From NCBI RefSeq assembly GCF_030687145.1, contig NZ_CP117460.1, forward strand, positions 1,798,001 through 1,862,000: a DNA stretch of 64,000 nt, given 5' to 3'. Under the pieces are notes generated by a model. The model was not told the DNA's origin. It saw only the letters and a program-made list of their open reading frames with translations, and did no database searches. Below, piece by piece: positions 30,030 through 39,238 of this stretch. A program made the translations under genes and the position numbers. How positions within the stretch are numbered: the first letter of the stretch is position 1; each line of letters starts with the position of its first letter. This stretch comes from Pseudomonas sp. FP1742 (GTDB taxonomy: Bacteria; Pseudomonadota; Gammaproteobacteria; Pseudomonadales; Pseudomonadaceae).

Positions 30030-30890
30030 CTACGGCAGTTCGATCCGCTCACTTTCCCCCGGCACTGTCGGCCAATCCCCGGCCGCCCAGCGCCGACGTG
30101 CTTCATCGATCAATGCCGGATCGCTGGCCACGAAATTCCAGTTGATCCGTCGTGGCCCGTCCAGTGGCGCTCCGCCAAACAGCACGGCATGGCAGTCGCT
30201 CTCGGCGAACAGTGTCATTTCTTCCCCGGCCGGCAGCACCACTAGCGTGTAGGGCTCCAGCAACTCGCCATCAAGCTGCGCCTCGCCACTTAACACATAC
30301 AGCGCCCGTTCTTCATGCTCGGTGGGAATCAGCAGCGTGGTCGCCGTTTGCAGGTTCAATTCGGCATACAGCGTAGGCGAAAGCACCGGGACCGGTGATT
30401 CAAGGCAAAAGCCCTTCCCGGCGATCATTCGTATCTTCACGCCAAGGTTTTCGCTGACGGGCAGCGTGGCTGCTGGATGGTGGCTGTAGTGTCCTGGACC
30501 GTGCTCACGGTCCTTGGGCGAAGCCAGCCAGATCTGTAAGCCGTGCATCGTACCGCCACTGTTCTTCAATGCTTCGGGCGTGCGTTCGACGTGGGCAATC
30601 GCACTGCCGGCGGTCATCCAGCTGACATCGCCGGCATTGACCACCTGATCGGAACCGAGGCTGTCCTTGTGCTGGATTTGTCCTTCGAACAGGTAGGTGA
30701 GGGTGGACAGGCCAATATGCGGATGCTGACGGATGTTCATGCCTTTGCCCGGTGGATAACGGGTTTCGAGCATGTGGTCGAAAAATACGAAAGGCCCGAC
30801 GCTGCGACATTTGGCCGACGGCAATGGGCGAAAAATCGGTTGGCCCTCGACATCTTCGGCGCGGGGGCGGATCACGAGCGGAGTGTTCAT
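30030..30890 (-). CDS. Pirin family protein
   Basis: 286 residues, bicupin. The N-terminal cupin has the metal ligands in NIRQHPHIGLSTLTYLFEG (two His) and SAIAHVERTPE (His and Glu). The C-terminal cupin (about 170-270) lacks metal ligands, as usual. Bacterial pirins include quercetin 2,3-dioxygenases and redox-responsive regulators; which applies here cannot be told. It is on the opposite strand to htpG. It lies about 60 bases downstream of the OsmC gene on the same strand and could be co-transcribed. Confidence 0.9.
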   Translation of the reverse strand: MNTPLVIRPRAEDVEGQPIFRPLPSAKCRSVGPFVFFDHMLETRYPPGKGMNIRQHPHIGLSTLTYLFEGQIQHKDSLGSDQVVNAGDVSWMTAGSAIAHVERTPEALKNSGGTMHGLQIWLASPKDREHGPGHYSHHPAATLPVSENLGVKIRMIAGKGFCLESPVPVLSPTLYAELNLQTATTLLIPTEHEERALYVLSGEAQLDGELLEPYTLVVLPAGEEMTLFAESDCHAVLFGGAPLDGPRRINWNFVASDPALIDEARRRWAAGDWPTVPGESERIELP

Positions 30891-30951
30891 GGTGCATTCC
30901 AGGCTGAGCGGGTGACGCAGGGAGCATAACCCGCTTGCGCAGCCGTTGCCG

Positions 30952-31368
30952 CTATTGGCTGAAGGCGCCTTCGGACAGGTGAGTTTCGATACTGACTTCA
31001 GAGGTGGTCATCAGCTTGTGTACCGGGCAGCGGTCGGCCACGCGGTGCAGCTCGTCGCGCTGGGCATCGGTGAGTACGCCCTTGAGCGTGAGTTTGACGT
31101 GCAGGGCATATTTGCCTTTCTGCTCTTCACTGTTGTCGCGCTTGACCTCGACCCCGACGCCGGTCAGTGGAATGCCCTTCTTCTTCGCATACAGTTTCAG
31201 GGTCAGGGCCTTGCAGGCGCCGAGGGCCGCGTCGAAATAGTCATGGGGCTCAGGTGCGGTGCCTTCACCACCACTGGACTTGGGGACATCGGCAAACAGT
31301 TCATGGTCATCGATCTGGACGCTGTGACGAAAACCTTCGGCGGAGACAGTATTGACGGTAACAGTCAT
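30952..31368 (-). CDS. OsmC family peroxiredoxin-like protein
   Basis: 138 residues. The two Cys of the OsmC thiol peroxidase pair are present: FDAALGACKALTLKLYAKKK and RVADRCPVHKLM. OsmC/Ohr proteins reduce organic hydroperoxides in the cytosol. The spacing and the AKKKG helix are closer to the YhfA/OsmC branch than to Ohr. It probably forms an operon with pirin. Confidence 0.88.
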   Translation of the reverse strand: MTVTVNTVSAEGFRHSVQIDDHELFADVPKSSGGEGTAPEPHDYFDAALGACKALTLKLYAKKKGIPLTGVGVEVKRDNSEEQKGKYALHVKLTLKGVLTDAQRDELHRVADRCPVHKLMTTSEVSIETHLSEGAFSQ

Positions 31369-31555
31369 GGGAAACCTCGCAGGGATCAGGAAAAGTCATT
31401 CGATCAAAAAAGACCCTGAATTTATAGAGTATTCCTCAAGTCGGGCGTTCCACTTTTTGATCCCTTTGGCGTTTCATGGTGTTCCAGGGTGATCGTCTAC
31501 TGGCCCAGCAACGTTTTACTGTGCGCTGATCGCTCCCTCCCAACGAAACACCAGA

Positions 31556-31587
31556 CGAAAAAAAGCCCCGCGTTTGCGGGGCTTTCA
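31556..31587 (-). terminator. Intrinsic terminator after the DUF3108 gene
   Basis: AAAGCCCCGC GTTT GCGGGGCTTT with a long A-run on the plus strand gives a U-tract for the minus-strand transcript. Confidence 0.88.
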
Positions 31588-31599
31588 TGTCGGTCCGGA

Positions 31600-32313
31600 T
31601 CAGCTGCCTTTGACCGTCTTGCCGTTGACCGTACCGTCGAGGAGCATGATGTTGTACTCCTTGCCGTCGGTTTCGACCTGTTGCAGACGGACCAGCAGGT
31701 AATCCCAATCCTTGGCGAACCACAGCACGGTGATGCGCTTGCTTTGTGTCGGATCGCGCACGCGCTCGACCTTGATCGCATCGATCTGGCCAGCCTTGGT
31801 GTCGACTTTCTCCGAACCCAGCACGCGGAAGTCATAGGTATCGACTTCGCCGGCATCGACGACCTGATAGCTCATGCTTTTCTTGCCGGCGGCCACGTCA
31901 TGCTGCAGTGCCAGTTGGTAGGTGGACTTGTCGACCATGCCGCGGTTGAGCGGAAGCTTGACGGCGTCACCGCGATCAATGCCGGTGACCATCTTGTTGG
32001 TCCAGTCGAAATCCAGGTCAGCCTTCTTCGCTTTGCCCAGGCCACCACGTTCGAAGTGGTAGGACTGCGGCAGCAACGTGTCCTTGTCCAGGGTCAGGGT
32101 GCTTTCTTCGGTCAGGCTGGCGATCATCATCGAGGCCTTGAAGCTGAGCTTCCAGGCGCCATTGGCTTGCTTGGTCAGGCTGCGCTCGGCGGTGCCGCTC
32201 ATGGGCAGCTGTTTCCAATCGGCGGTGTAGCTGGCGGAGAAGGGTTGAAGGTCTGCGGCCTGCGCAAACGGCAGGGCGAGCAGAGCGCAAGCGAAGAGCA
32301 GGGCACGACGCAT
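31600..32313 (-). CDS. DUF3108 periplasmic protein
   Basis: 237 residues with a signal peptide (cut near FAQA-ADL). DUF3108 motifs: LQPFSASYTADWKQLPMSGT at the mature N terminus, YHFERGGLGKAKKADLDFDW in the middle, and VLWFAKDWDYLLVRLQQVE at the end. The fold is a beta-rich LolA/LppX-like shell by family description, with no known function. It lies 8 bases downstream of purN on the same strand, a conserved Pseudomonas order. Confidence 0.87.
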   Translation of the reverse strand: MRRALLFACALLALPFAQAADLQPFSASYTADWKQLPMSGTAERSLTKQANGAWKLSFKASMMIASLTEESTLTLDKDTLLPQSYHFERGGLGKAKKADLDFDWTNKMVTGIDRGDAVKLPLNRGMVDKSTYQLALQHDVAAGKKSMSYQVVDAGEVDTYDFRVLGSEKVDTKAGQIDAIKVERVRDPTQSKRITVLWFAKDWDYLLVRLQQVETDGKEYNIMLLDGTVNGKTVKGS

Positions 32314-32321
32314 AAAATCTC

Positions 32322-32972
32322 CTAGGTTCGAATCAAGTGGCCGCTGGCCGCGAGTAACTGCCCATCCAGTAAAGCACCTTGTTCGCCGAGTGATAAACGA
32401 CCTTCGGCAAACCAGCGTACGGCCATCGGGTAGATCAGGTGTTCCTGGGTATGGACTCGCTGCGCCAGACTCTGCGGCGAATCGTGCAACTCTACCGGTA
32501 TTACTGCCTGTACGACCAGTGGTCCGCCATCGAGTTCCTCGGTGACGAAGTGCACGGAGCAGCCGTGTTCCGTGTCGCCGGCCTCCAGCGCGCGCTGATG
32601 AGTGTGTAACCCTTTGTATTTGGGTAGCAGCGAGGGATGGATATTGAGCAGGCGACCCGCGTAGTGGCGCACGAAGCCAGCGCTGAGAATGCGCATGAAG
32701 CCGGCCAGTACCACGAGTTTGGGGTTGAAGGCGTCGATCTGTTCGATCAGCGCGGCATCGAAGGCCTCGCGACCTTCGAAAGCCTTGTGATCCAGGGTGC
32801 GGGTATCGATACCCGCGTCCCTGGCGCGTTGCAGGCCGTAGGCGTCGGCGCGGTTGGAAATCACCGCAGCGATGCGGGCCGGGCTGTCGCCGGTCCGCGT
32901 GCTGTCGATCAAGGCCTGCAAGTTACTGCCGGTGCCGGACAGCAGCACCACCACATCACAGGTCTGGGACAT
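32322..32972 (-). CDS. purN: Phosphoribosylglycinamide formyltransferase 1
   Basis: 216 residues. It transfers formyl from 10-formyl-THF to GAR in purine synthesis. Catalytic Asn-His-Asp are visible: LLNIHPSLLPKYKGLHTHQ and VTEELDGGPLVVQA. The N-terminal phosphate loop is VVLLSGTGSNLQALID. Start at MSQTCDVVV, whose ATG overlaps the purM stop (TAATG), so purM-purN is a coupled unit. A longer open frame upstream lies inside purM. Confidence 0.96.
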   Translation of the reverse strand: MSQTCDVVVLLSGTGSNLQALIDSTRTGDSPARIAAVISNRADAYGLQRARDAGIDTRTLDHKAFEGREAFDAALIEQIDAFNPKLVVLAGFMRILSAGFVRHYAGRLLNIHPSLLPKYKGLHTHQRALEAGDTEHGCSVHFVTEELDGGPLVVQAVIPVELHDSPQSLAQRVHTQEHLIYPMAVRWFAEGRLSLGEQGALLDGQLLAASGHLIRT

Positions 32973-34030
32973 TAATGAGCCTTGAGGTTCTTCAGTTCGA
33001 CCTGGGCCGCGCCTTCGGCAGCGGTGGCGATCTGACCGATGACCCATGGCTGCTCGCCAGCTTCACGCAGGACGTTCAGCGCGGTTTCAACGTGCTCCTG
33101 AGCCACGCAGATAACCATGCCGACGCCGCAGTTCAGCACGCGGTGCATCTCGGTTTCGTCGACGTTGCCTTTCTCTTGCAGCCAGTCGAACACCGCCGGG
33201 CGGGTCCAGCTCGCAACGTCAACCACCGCTTGAGCGCCTTTTGGCAGCACGCGCGGGATGTTGTCCAGCAGGCCGCCACCGGTGATGTGGGCCATGGCTT
33301 TGACGGCGCCGGTGTCCTTGATCAGCTTGAGCAGCGGCTTCACGTAGATGCGGGTCGGAGCCATCAGCAGGTCGGTCAGCGGTTTGCCGTCGAGCTGGAT
33401 GCTCTCGATATCGGAACCCGATACTTCGATGATCTTGCGGATCAGCGAGTAGCCGTTGGAGTGCGGGCCGGAAGACGGCAGGGCGAGCAGGGCGTCGCCG
33501 GCAGCGACTTTCGAGCCGTCGATGATTTCGGATTTTTCCACGACACCGACGCAGAAACCGGCCAGGTCGTAGTCTTCGCCTTCGTACATGCCAGGCATTT
33601 CAGCGGTTTCGCCGCCGACCAGGGAGCAACCGGACAGTTCGCAGCCGGCGCCGATACCGGTCACAACCTGAGCGGCGGTGTCGACGTTCAGTTTGCCGGT
33701 GGCGTAGTAGTCGAGGAAGAACAGCGGCTCGGCGCCGCACACCACCAGGTCGTTCACGCACATGGCCACCAGGTCGATGCCGATGCTGTCGTGTTTGTTC
33801 AGGTTCAGCGCCAGGCGCAGCTTGGTACCGACGCCGTCAGTGCCCGAGACCAGCACCGGTTGTTTGTAACCGGCCGGGATTTCGCAGAGGGCGCCGAAAC
33901 CGCCCAGGCCGCCCATGACTTCCGGGCGCGCAGTGCGCTTGGCGACGCTCTTGATGCGTTCGACCAATGCTTCACCGGCGTCGATGTCTACACCGGCGTC
34001 CTTGTAGCTCAGGGAGGGTTGCTTGCTCAT
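32972..34030 (-). CDS. purM: Phosphoribosylformylglycinamidine cyclo-ligase (AIR synthetase)
   Basis: 352 residues. ATP-dependent ring closure of FGAM to AIR. Family signatures: [20 protein letters not shown] at the N terminus, [57 protein letters not shown] and [17 protein letters not shown]. Full length. Start MSKQPSLSY was chosen by family length. The 385-base gap upstream to the divergent DUF2066 gene (34031-34415) should carry both promoters; I see no clear operator there. Confidence 0.97.
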   Translation of the reverse strand: MSKQPSLSYKDAGVDIDAGEALVERIKSVAKRTARPEVMGGLGGFGALCEIPAGYKQPVLVSGTDGVGTKLRLALNLNKHDSIGIDLVAMCVNDLVVCGAEPLFFLDYYATGKLNVDTAAQVVTGIGAGCELSGCSLVGGETAEMPGMYEGEDYDLAGFCVGVVEKSEIIDGSKVAAGDALLALPSSGPHSNGYSLIRKIIEVSGSDIESIQLDGKPLTDLLMAPTRIYVKPLLKLIKDTGAVKAMAHITGGGLLDNIPRVLPKGAQAVVDVASWTRPAVFDWLQEKGNVDETEMHRVLNCGVGMVICVAQEHVETALNVLREAGEQPWVIGQIATAAEGAAQVELKNLKAH

Positions 34031-34415
34031 GATCCAGGCCTTTAGGGGGGATTCAGGGGTAACGACCGAGTCCAGCGGGGGACGCCGAAATCGATGGGGC
34101 GACTGCCTCACGCGAATTTCAGAGTACCCGGCTGTTGCCGGTCTGCGAAGGCGCGCGATTTTATCAGGCTTGAGGGGCAGCGGCCATCCTCGTGCCGACG
34201 GGCAGGGGCATATCGCGTTAAAAAAACTGATATTGCCCGTGTTAGTGGCGTCCCACATGGCTGTATAAGGTATCGACGTTAACCGTCTATCGTTATGACA
34301 GTGCGAAAACTTACCGGGATCGGTGAATGTTTTGCTTGAGTCTGTGGTCAACAGGCCCAGGCTCAATCATCTTCATGCGGTCTGTTCCAGCCGCTCTTGT
34401 CGTCAGGAATCTTTC

Positions 34416-35474
34416 ATGCGTTTTCTTAAATTGTTGTTCGTGGGCTGTTTATCCGTGGTCAGCCTGACCAGCCATGCCGAAACCGTCAAAGGCCTCTATC
34501 AAGTACGCGAGCCCGTCAGCAGCCAGACGCCGGAGGAGCGCGATCAGGCGACTCAGCGGGCGCTGGAAACGCTGGTGTTGCGTTTGACCGGCGATCCCAA
34601 GGCGGCGCAGAGCCCTGGCCTGGCGGCCGTGCGTAAAGACCCTCAGCAGATCATCAGTCAGTTCGGTTATGACGCCGGGCCGCCGGAGGTGTTGAAAGTC
34701 GATTTTGACCCGGCCACCACCGAGCAGGCCTTGCGTCGTGCCGGGCTGGCCGTGTGGGGCGCCAATCGGCCGTCGATCCTCGGCTGGTGGTTGAGTGATT
34801 CCACCGAAGGTTCGAGCCTGGTCGGCGATGGTCAGGCCAGCGCTGCGCCGCTGCGTCGGGCAGCTCAGCACCGTGGCCTGCCGCTGCGCTTGCCGCTGGC
34901 GGACCTGAATGAACAGATCGTCGCCACTGCACCGAATCTGGAAAGCGCAGACCCGGCGCCGTTGCAGGGTGCGTCCGACCGTTACAATGCCGATGCCTTG
35001 CTGGCGGTGCATGCCCGTGAAGAGGGGGGGCAGTGGCAAGCGAAATGGCGTCTGTGGTTGGGCGATCAGAAGGAAGCCGGTAGCGTGCAGGGTGCCGATT
35101 CCGCCGCCGTGGCCGATGCGGTGATGCTGGCGGTCAGCGAGCGTCTGGCGTCGCGTTTCGTCGCCAAGCCGGGGACGTCCGGCGAGCAATTGCTGGAAGT
35201 GCAAGGGATGAGTCTGGAGCGGTATGCAACGCTCGGGCGTTTGCTGGAGCCATTTGGCGCGCGTTTGCTGAGTGTCGATGGCGACCGCGTGCTTTATCGC
35301 GTCAACGGCAGCGCCGATCAGTTGCGAGCCCAGTTGTCCCTGGCGAAATTGCAGGAAGTCCCGGCCGGTCAGACGCCGGCGCCCGCGACGCCGGTTCAAC
35401 CGATAGCTGCCGGTTCAGCGCCGACCACAGCGCCAGCCCCGGCACCGACACCGCAGTTGCGTTTTCGTTGGTAG
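34416..35474 (+). CDS. DUF2066 secreted protein
   Basis: 352 residues with a signal peptide (MRFLKLLFVGCLSVVSLTSH, cut near SHA-ETV). DUF2066 hallmarks: EERDQATQRALETLVLRLTG near residue 50 and ANRPSILGWWLSD. The tail is a low-complexity Pro/Ala/Thr linker ending QLRFRW. Function is unknown. AGGAATCTTTC precedes the chosen ATG; an upstream frame to 34323 has no ribosome site. The AI-2E permease gene follows 32 bases later, so they may be an operon. Confidence 0.87.
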   Translation: MRFLKLLFVGCLSVVSLTSHAETVKGLYQVREPVSSQTPEERDQATQRALETLVLRLTGDPKAAQSPGLAAVRKDPQQIISQFGYDAGPPEVLKVDFDPATTEQALRRAGLAVWGANRPSILGWWLSDSTEGSSLVGDGQASAAPLRRAAQHRGLPLRLPLADLNEQIVATAPNLESADPAPLQGASDRYNADALLAVHAREEGGQWQAKWRLWLGDQKEAGSVQGADSAAVADAVMLAVSERLASRFVAKPGTSGEQLLEVQGMSLERYATLGRLLEPFGARLLSVDGDRVLYRVNGSADQLRAQLSLAKLQEVPAGQTPAPATPVQPIAAGSAPTTAPAPAPTPQLRFRW

Positions 35475-35506
35475 GTTTTTTCTTTATATAGAAGCAGGAG
35501 TGGTAA

Positions 35507-36580
35507 ATGGCCGATACACGGCGTTGGTTCTGGCTCGGTGGGGTGGTCCTGCTTTGCGCGTTTGTTTACCTGTTGCATCCGATCCTGACGCCGTTCCTGG
35601 TGGCGCTGTTGCTGGCCTATCTGTTCGACCCGCTGGTGGATCGGCTGGAGAAGTTCGGTCTGTCGCGGACCTGGGGCGTGGTGGCAGTGTTCGCGTTGTT
35701 CACGTTGATCCTCACCACGCTGCTGCTGGTATTGGTGCCGATGCTCGCCAAGCAGCTGTTTCGCTTGTATGAGCTGGCGCCGCAGATGCTCGATTGGCTG
35801 CAACACACAGCCTTGCCGTGGGCACAATCGAAGTTGGGCTTGTCCGAGGGCTTCTGGAAGTTCGACAAGCTGAAGGCGGCGATCAGCGAGCACATGGGGC
35901 AGACCACCGACATTGTCGGCGTGGTGCTGAGCCATGCAACGGCTTCAGGCCTTGCGTTGATCGGCTGGCTGGCCAATCTGGTGTTGATCCCGGTGGTGAG
36001 TTTTTACTTGCTGCGTGACTGGGACCTGATGATGGCCAAGATCCGTAGCCTGCTGCCCCGTGATCGTGAAGAGCGTGTCATGACCCTGGCCGGGGAATGC
36101 CATGAAGTGCTTGGGGCGTTCGTGCGCGGACAGTTGCTGGTGATGCTGGCGCTGGGTGTGATTTACGCCGCGGGCTTGATGATGATAGGGCTGGAGCTGG
36201 GACTGTTGATCGGTCTGATTGCCGGTCTGGCGGCGATCGTGCCGTACATGGGGTTTGTCATCGGGATTGGTGCGGCGTTGATAGCCGGCCTGTTCCAGTT
36301 CGGTGGCGATCTGTATCCCATGATCGGTATCGTCGCGGTGTTCATGGTCGGCCAGGCACTGGAAGGCATGGTTCTGACGCCGTTGCTGGTGGGGGACCGG
36401 ATCGGCCTGCACCCGGTGGCGGTGATCTTTGCGATTCTGGCCGGCGGCGAGCTGTTCGGTTTTACCGGTGTGCTGCTGGCATTGCCGGTGGCGGCGGTGA
36501 TCATGGTCCTGGTGCGCCACATGCATGATTTGTATAAGGATTCGGATATCTACAGCGGTAGCGACGAGCCTAGGCTGTAA
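35507..36580 (+). CDS. AI-2E family (PerM-type) transporter
   Basis: 357 residues with about eight membrane segments: paired helices at the N terminus (11-70), a soluble segment (85-150), then a C-terminal set containing GLIAGLAAIVPYMGFVIGIG and GQALEGMVLTPLLVGDRIGL, the best conserved family motif. Members act as permeases or Na+/H+ antiporters; AI-2 export is known for only one relative, so no substrate is claimed. GCAGGAGTGGTAA precedes the ATG. Confidence 0.88.
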   Translation: MADTRRWFWLGGVVLLCAFVYLLHPILTPFLVALLLAYLFDPLVDRLEKFGLSRTWGVVAVFALFTLILTTLLLVLVPMLAKQLFRLYELAPQMLDWLQHTALPWAQSKLGLSEGFWKFDKLKAAISEHMGQTTDIVGVVLSHATASGLALIGWLANLVLIPVVSFYLLRDWDLMMAKIRSLLPRDREERVMTLAGECHEVLGAFVRGQLLVMLALGVIYAAGLMMIGLELGLLIGLIAGLAAIVPYMGFVIGIGAALIAGLFQFGGDLYPMIGIVAVFMVGQALEGMVLTPLLVGDRIGLHPVAVIFAILAGGELFGFTGVLLALPVAAVIMVLVRHMHDLYKDSDIYSGSDEPRL

Positions 36581-36611
36581 TGGATTTCGATCGCTCATGA
36601 CAGGCCGCCGC

Positions 36612-36817
36612 GTTGTCGCCTTAATGCGGGCCAGGCAAGGCGCAGGCCGCTGGAAATGGTTGTTCCCTTTCCAAGGCCTGCAACGCAGCCTGGCCCGCTT
36701 TAAGGCACAACCCGAAGGGCCGTGCCTGCTGTTGTGCAGGGCTGCGTTGCTCGAAGCTTATTTGGAATGACCAAACCACGCTTCTCGCGCCTTGCCCTGC
36801 ACAACAGCAGACACGGC
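36612..36817. repeat. Two consecutive long inverted repeats upstream of hda
   Basis: 36612-36648 (starting GTTGTCGCCTTAATGCGGGC) is largely complementary to 36675-36711 (starting GGCCTGCAACGCAGCCTGGC). 36719-36742 (GCCGTGCCTGCTGTTGTGCA...) matches 36794-36817 inverted with one mismatch in 24. There is no T-run and no REP consensus. This fills most of the 387-base permease-hda gap. It may be a non-autonomous mobile element or a structured RNA. Confidence 0.7.
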
Positions 36818-36967
36818 GCGGCGGGAAAACCAATTGAGAACGCCCCCTAACGCAAACCTTTGATTTTGCTTGTGGTCTGTCGCATTGTGCGGTCAGCTTC
36901 ACGGGTATAAACTTCGCAAACTTTACACAGAGGCCACTAACGGTTCCTTTGGAACTGTTCAGTCAGC

Positions 36968-37672
36968 ATGAAACCGATTCAGCTGCCCCTAGGTGTGCGT
37001 CTGCGTGATGACGCCACCTTTATCAATTACTACCCAGGCGCCAATGCCGCTGCACTCGGCTATGTCGAGCGGCTCTGCGAAGCCGATGCCGGCTGGACGG
37101 AAAGCCTGATTTACCTCTGGGGCAAGGACGGGGTAGGGCGCACGCATTTGTTGCAGGCGGCGTGCCTGCGCTTCGAGCAGTTGGGAGAGCCCGCGGTGTA
37201 CCTGCCGTTGGCCGAGTTGCTGGATCGCGGCATCGAAATCCTCGACAACCTCGAACAATACGAACTGGTCTGCCTGGACGATCTGCAGGCAGTCGCCGGC
37301 AAGGCGGATTGGGAAGAGGCGCTGTTTCATCTGTTCAATCGTCTGCGTGACAGCGGTCGGCGTCTGCTGATTGCTGCGTCGACATCCCCGCGCGAACTAC
37401 CGGTGAAGCTGGCGGACCTCAAGTCTCGGCTGACACTGGCGCTCATCTTCCAGATGCGTCCGCTTTCTGACGAAGACAAATTGCGTGCCTTGCAGTTGCG
37501 TGCTTCCCGTCGTGGCCTGCACCTGACAGACGAAGTCGGGCATTTTATCTTGACCCGTGGTACCCGCAGCATGAGTGCGCTTTTCGAGCTGCTTGAACGC
37601 CTCGATCAGGCCTCTCTTCAAGCTCAGCGCAAGCTGACAATCCCGTTCCTGAAAGAAACCCTGGGTTGGTAA
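36968..37672 (+). CDS. hda: DnaA regulatory inactivator Hda
   Basis: 234 residues, AAA+ protein related to DnaA domain III. With the sliding clamp it stimulates hydrolysis of DnaA-ATP after initiation. It starts MKPIQLPLGVRLRDDATFIN; the clamp-binding motif is the QLPLGVRL segment. The Walker A is the Hda-type GKDGVGRTHLLQAA (Arg in place of the usual Lys), and Walker B is LVCLDDLQAVAG. Length is normal for the family. Confidence 0.95.
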   Translation: MKPIQLPLGVRLRDDATFINYYPGANAAALGYVERLCEADAGWTESLIYLWGKDGVGRTHLLQAACLRFEQLGEPAVYLPLAELLDRGIEILDNLEQYELVCLDDLQAVAGKADWEEALFHLFNRLRDSGRRLLIAASTSPRELPVKLADLKSRLTLALIFQMRPLSDEDKLRALQLRASRRGLHLTDEVGHFILTRGTRSMSALFELLERLDQASLQAQRKLTIPFLKETLGW

Positions 37673-37898
37673 AAAACCTGGCGAGACTCAGGTTTTTCGC
37701 GGGTTTCGGCATATTCCAGGCGTCAGAAAATCCGCTTTCCTACAGGGCTGCAGGCTGCGCGAATGTCTAGAACGGGCTTAAGCGCTTAGATGCTAACGAG
37801 AAACCGATAAGTCACATAAAGATCGATTGAATTTGCAAATGAAGTCGATAGCGGGCATAGTCTCGGCTTCTTTACAACTATCAGCCACGGTCGTGCCC

Positions 37899-38525
37899 AT
37901 GCTAAATCGCTTCGCACCCCTCGTGCCTCTCGCACTCGTCACCCTGTTGTTCGGTTGCGCTGCTCACTCTCCAGTGTCTCAGCAAGAGCAACAACAGCGG
38001 GTTTCAAATTCAGTTACCGCGCAGTCTTCTTCCGTTCTTTTCCAGGAAGAGCTGGCCACCAATAAAGAACTGGCAGACTTCGCCGACGGCAAGTCGTACC
38101 AGCTTCCGGTTCTGGCCGACAGCATCCTCGAACGTGGCATGTCCCTGATCGGTACCCGCTACCGTTTCGGCGGCACTTCCGAGGCAGGCTTTGACTGCAG
38201 CGGCTTCATCGGTTATCTGTTCCGTGAAGAAGCCGGCATGAACCTGCCGCGCTCCACCCGCGAAATGATCAACGTTGATGCTCCGCTGGTTGCTCGCAGC
38301 GCCCTCAAGCCGGGCGATCTGCTGTTCTTCGCCACCAATGGTCGTCGCGGTCGTGTCAGTCACGCCGGGATCTACGTGGGTGACAACCAGTTCATCCATT
38401 CCAGCAGCCGCAAAAGCGGTGGGGTCCGGGTCGATAGCCTGGGCGACAGCTACTGGAGCAAGACCTTCATCGAGGCCAAGCGCGCCCTCGCGATGGCCCC
38501 GACAATGGTCACCGCACGCAAGTAA
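37899..38525 (+). CDS. NlpC/P60 family lipoprotein, probable cell-wall endopeptidase
   Basis: 208 residues. A lipoprotein signal ends LLFGC-AAHS (lipobox L-F-G-C). An NlpC/P60 domain occupies about 85-195: Cys in EAGFDCSGFIGYLF, His in RVSHAGIYVGDNQFIHSS and a third polar residue beyond. These enzymes cut gamma-D-Glu-diaminopimelate or similar bonds in peptidoglycan. Start placed at MLNRFAPL; upstream in-frame starts to 37827 would bury the signal peptide. A terminator separates it from a paralogue. Confidence 0.88.
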   Translation: MLNRFAPLVPLALVTLLFGCAAHSPVSQQEQQQRVSNSVTAQSSSVLFQEELATNKELADFADGKSYQLPVLADSILERGMSLIGTRYRFGGTSEAGFDCSGFIGYLFREEAGMNLPRSTREMINVDAPLVARSALKPGDLLFFATNGRRGRVSHAGIYVGDNQFIHSSSRKSGGVRVDSLGDSYWSKTFIEAKRALAMAPTMVTARK

Positions 38526-38608
38526 ACGTACGACTTGTAAGGCGAAGTTAAAGTCTTACTTGAAGTTTGCTGCGTAGCCGCTAGAATCCTGATCTATTAT
38601 TGATGGCA

Positions 38609-38640
38609 AACCGCCTGCGTTCTGCGCAGGCGGTTTTCTT
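38609..38640 (+). terminator. Intrinsic terminator between the two NlpC/P60 genes
   Basis: AACCGCCTGCG TTCT GCGCAGGCGGTTTTCTT gives an 11-bp stem (one G-C extended end) and T-rich tail. Confidence 0.88.
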
Positions 38641-38690
38641 TTCTGTCGTTTCGACAGAAAAAGCCGCAGCCAGATCAGGATGTTCTGTTT

Positions 38691-39227
38691 ATGACGATGT
38701 CGGCCCGCCTCGCACTCATGTTCTTCGCAGCGCTGCTCAGCGCCTGCGCCAGCCGCACACCGCCACCTGCGCCGGTGGTTCGCGCGCCGATTGTTTTCGG
38801 TTCCTCCCAAGCCTTTTCCCCTGCGGCAGAAGACGTGCTGTTTCGCGCGCTCGGTCTGGTGGGGACACCTTATCGCTGGGGCGGCAACACGCCGGATTCC
38901 GGGTTCGATTGCAGCGGGCTGATCGGTTACGTCTATCGCGACGTCGCAGGCATTTCCTTGCCGCGCTCTACACGCGAGATGATTGGCATGCAGGCTCCCA
39001 ACGTCGGCAAGGAAGGCTTGCAAACCGGCGACCTGATCTTCTTCGCCACCAATGGCGGCTCCCAGGTCAGCCATGCCGGAATCTACGTCGGCGAAGGGCG
39101 CTTCGTCCACGCGCCTGCCACGGGCGGCACGGTCAAGCTGGACAGCTTGTCCAAAGCTTACTGGCAGAAAGCTTATCTAAGCGCCAAGCGCATCTTGCAA
39201 CCCGAGCACTTGGCACATAATCCATAG
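38691..39227 (+). CDS. Second NlpC/P60 lipoprotein
   Basis: 178 residues, paralogue of the preceding gene with a shorter linker. The lipobox is L-S-A-C at residues 16-19. Catalytic Cys lies in DSGFDCSGLIGYVYRDVAG and His in QVSHAGIYVGEGRFVHAP. LPRSTREMI is shared with the first copy, supporting tandem duplication. The first codons MTMS leave two ATG choices six bases apart. The methyltransferase gene begins 11 bases after its stop. Confidence 0.88.
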   Translation: MTMSARLALMFFAALLSACASRTPPPAPVVRAPIVFGSSQAFSPAAEDVLFRALGLVGTPYRWGGNTPDSGFDCSGLIGYVYRDVAGISLPRSTREMIGMQAPNVGKEGLQTGDLIFFATNGGSQVSHAGIYVGEGRFVHAPATGGTVKLDSLSKAYWQKAYLSAKRILQPEHLAHNP

Positions 39228-39238
39228 CGGAGGTTGTC

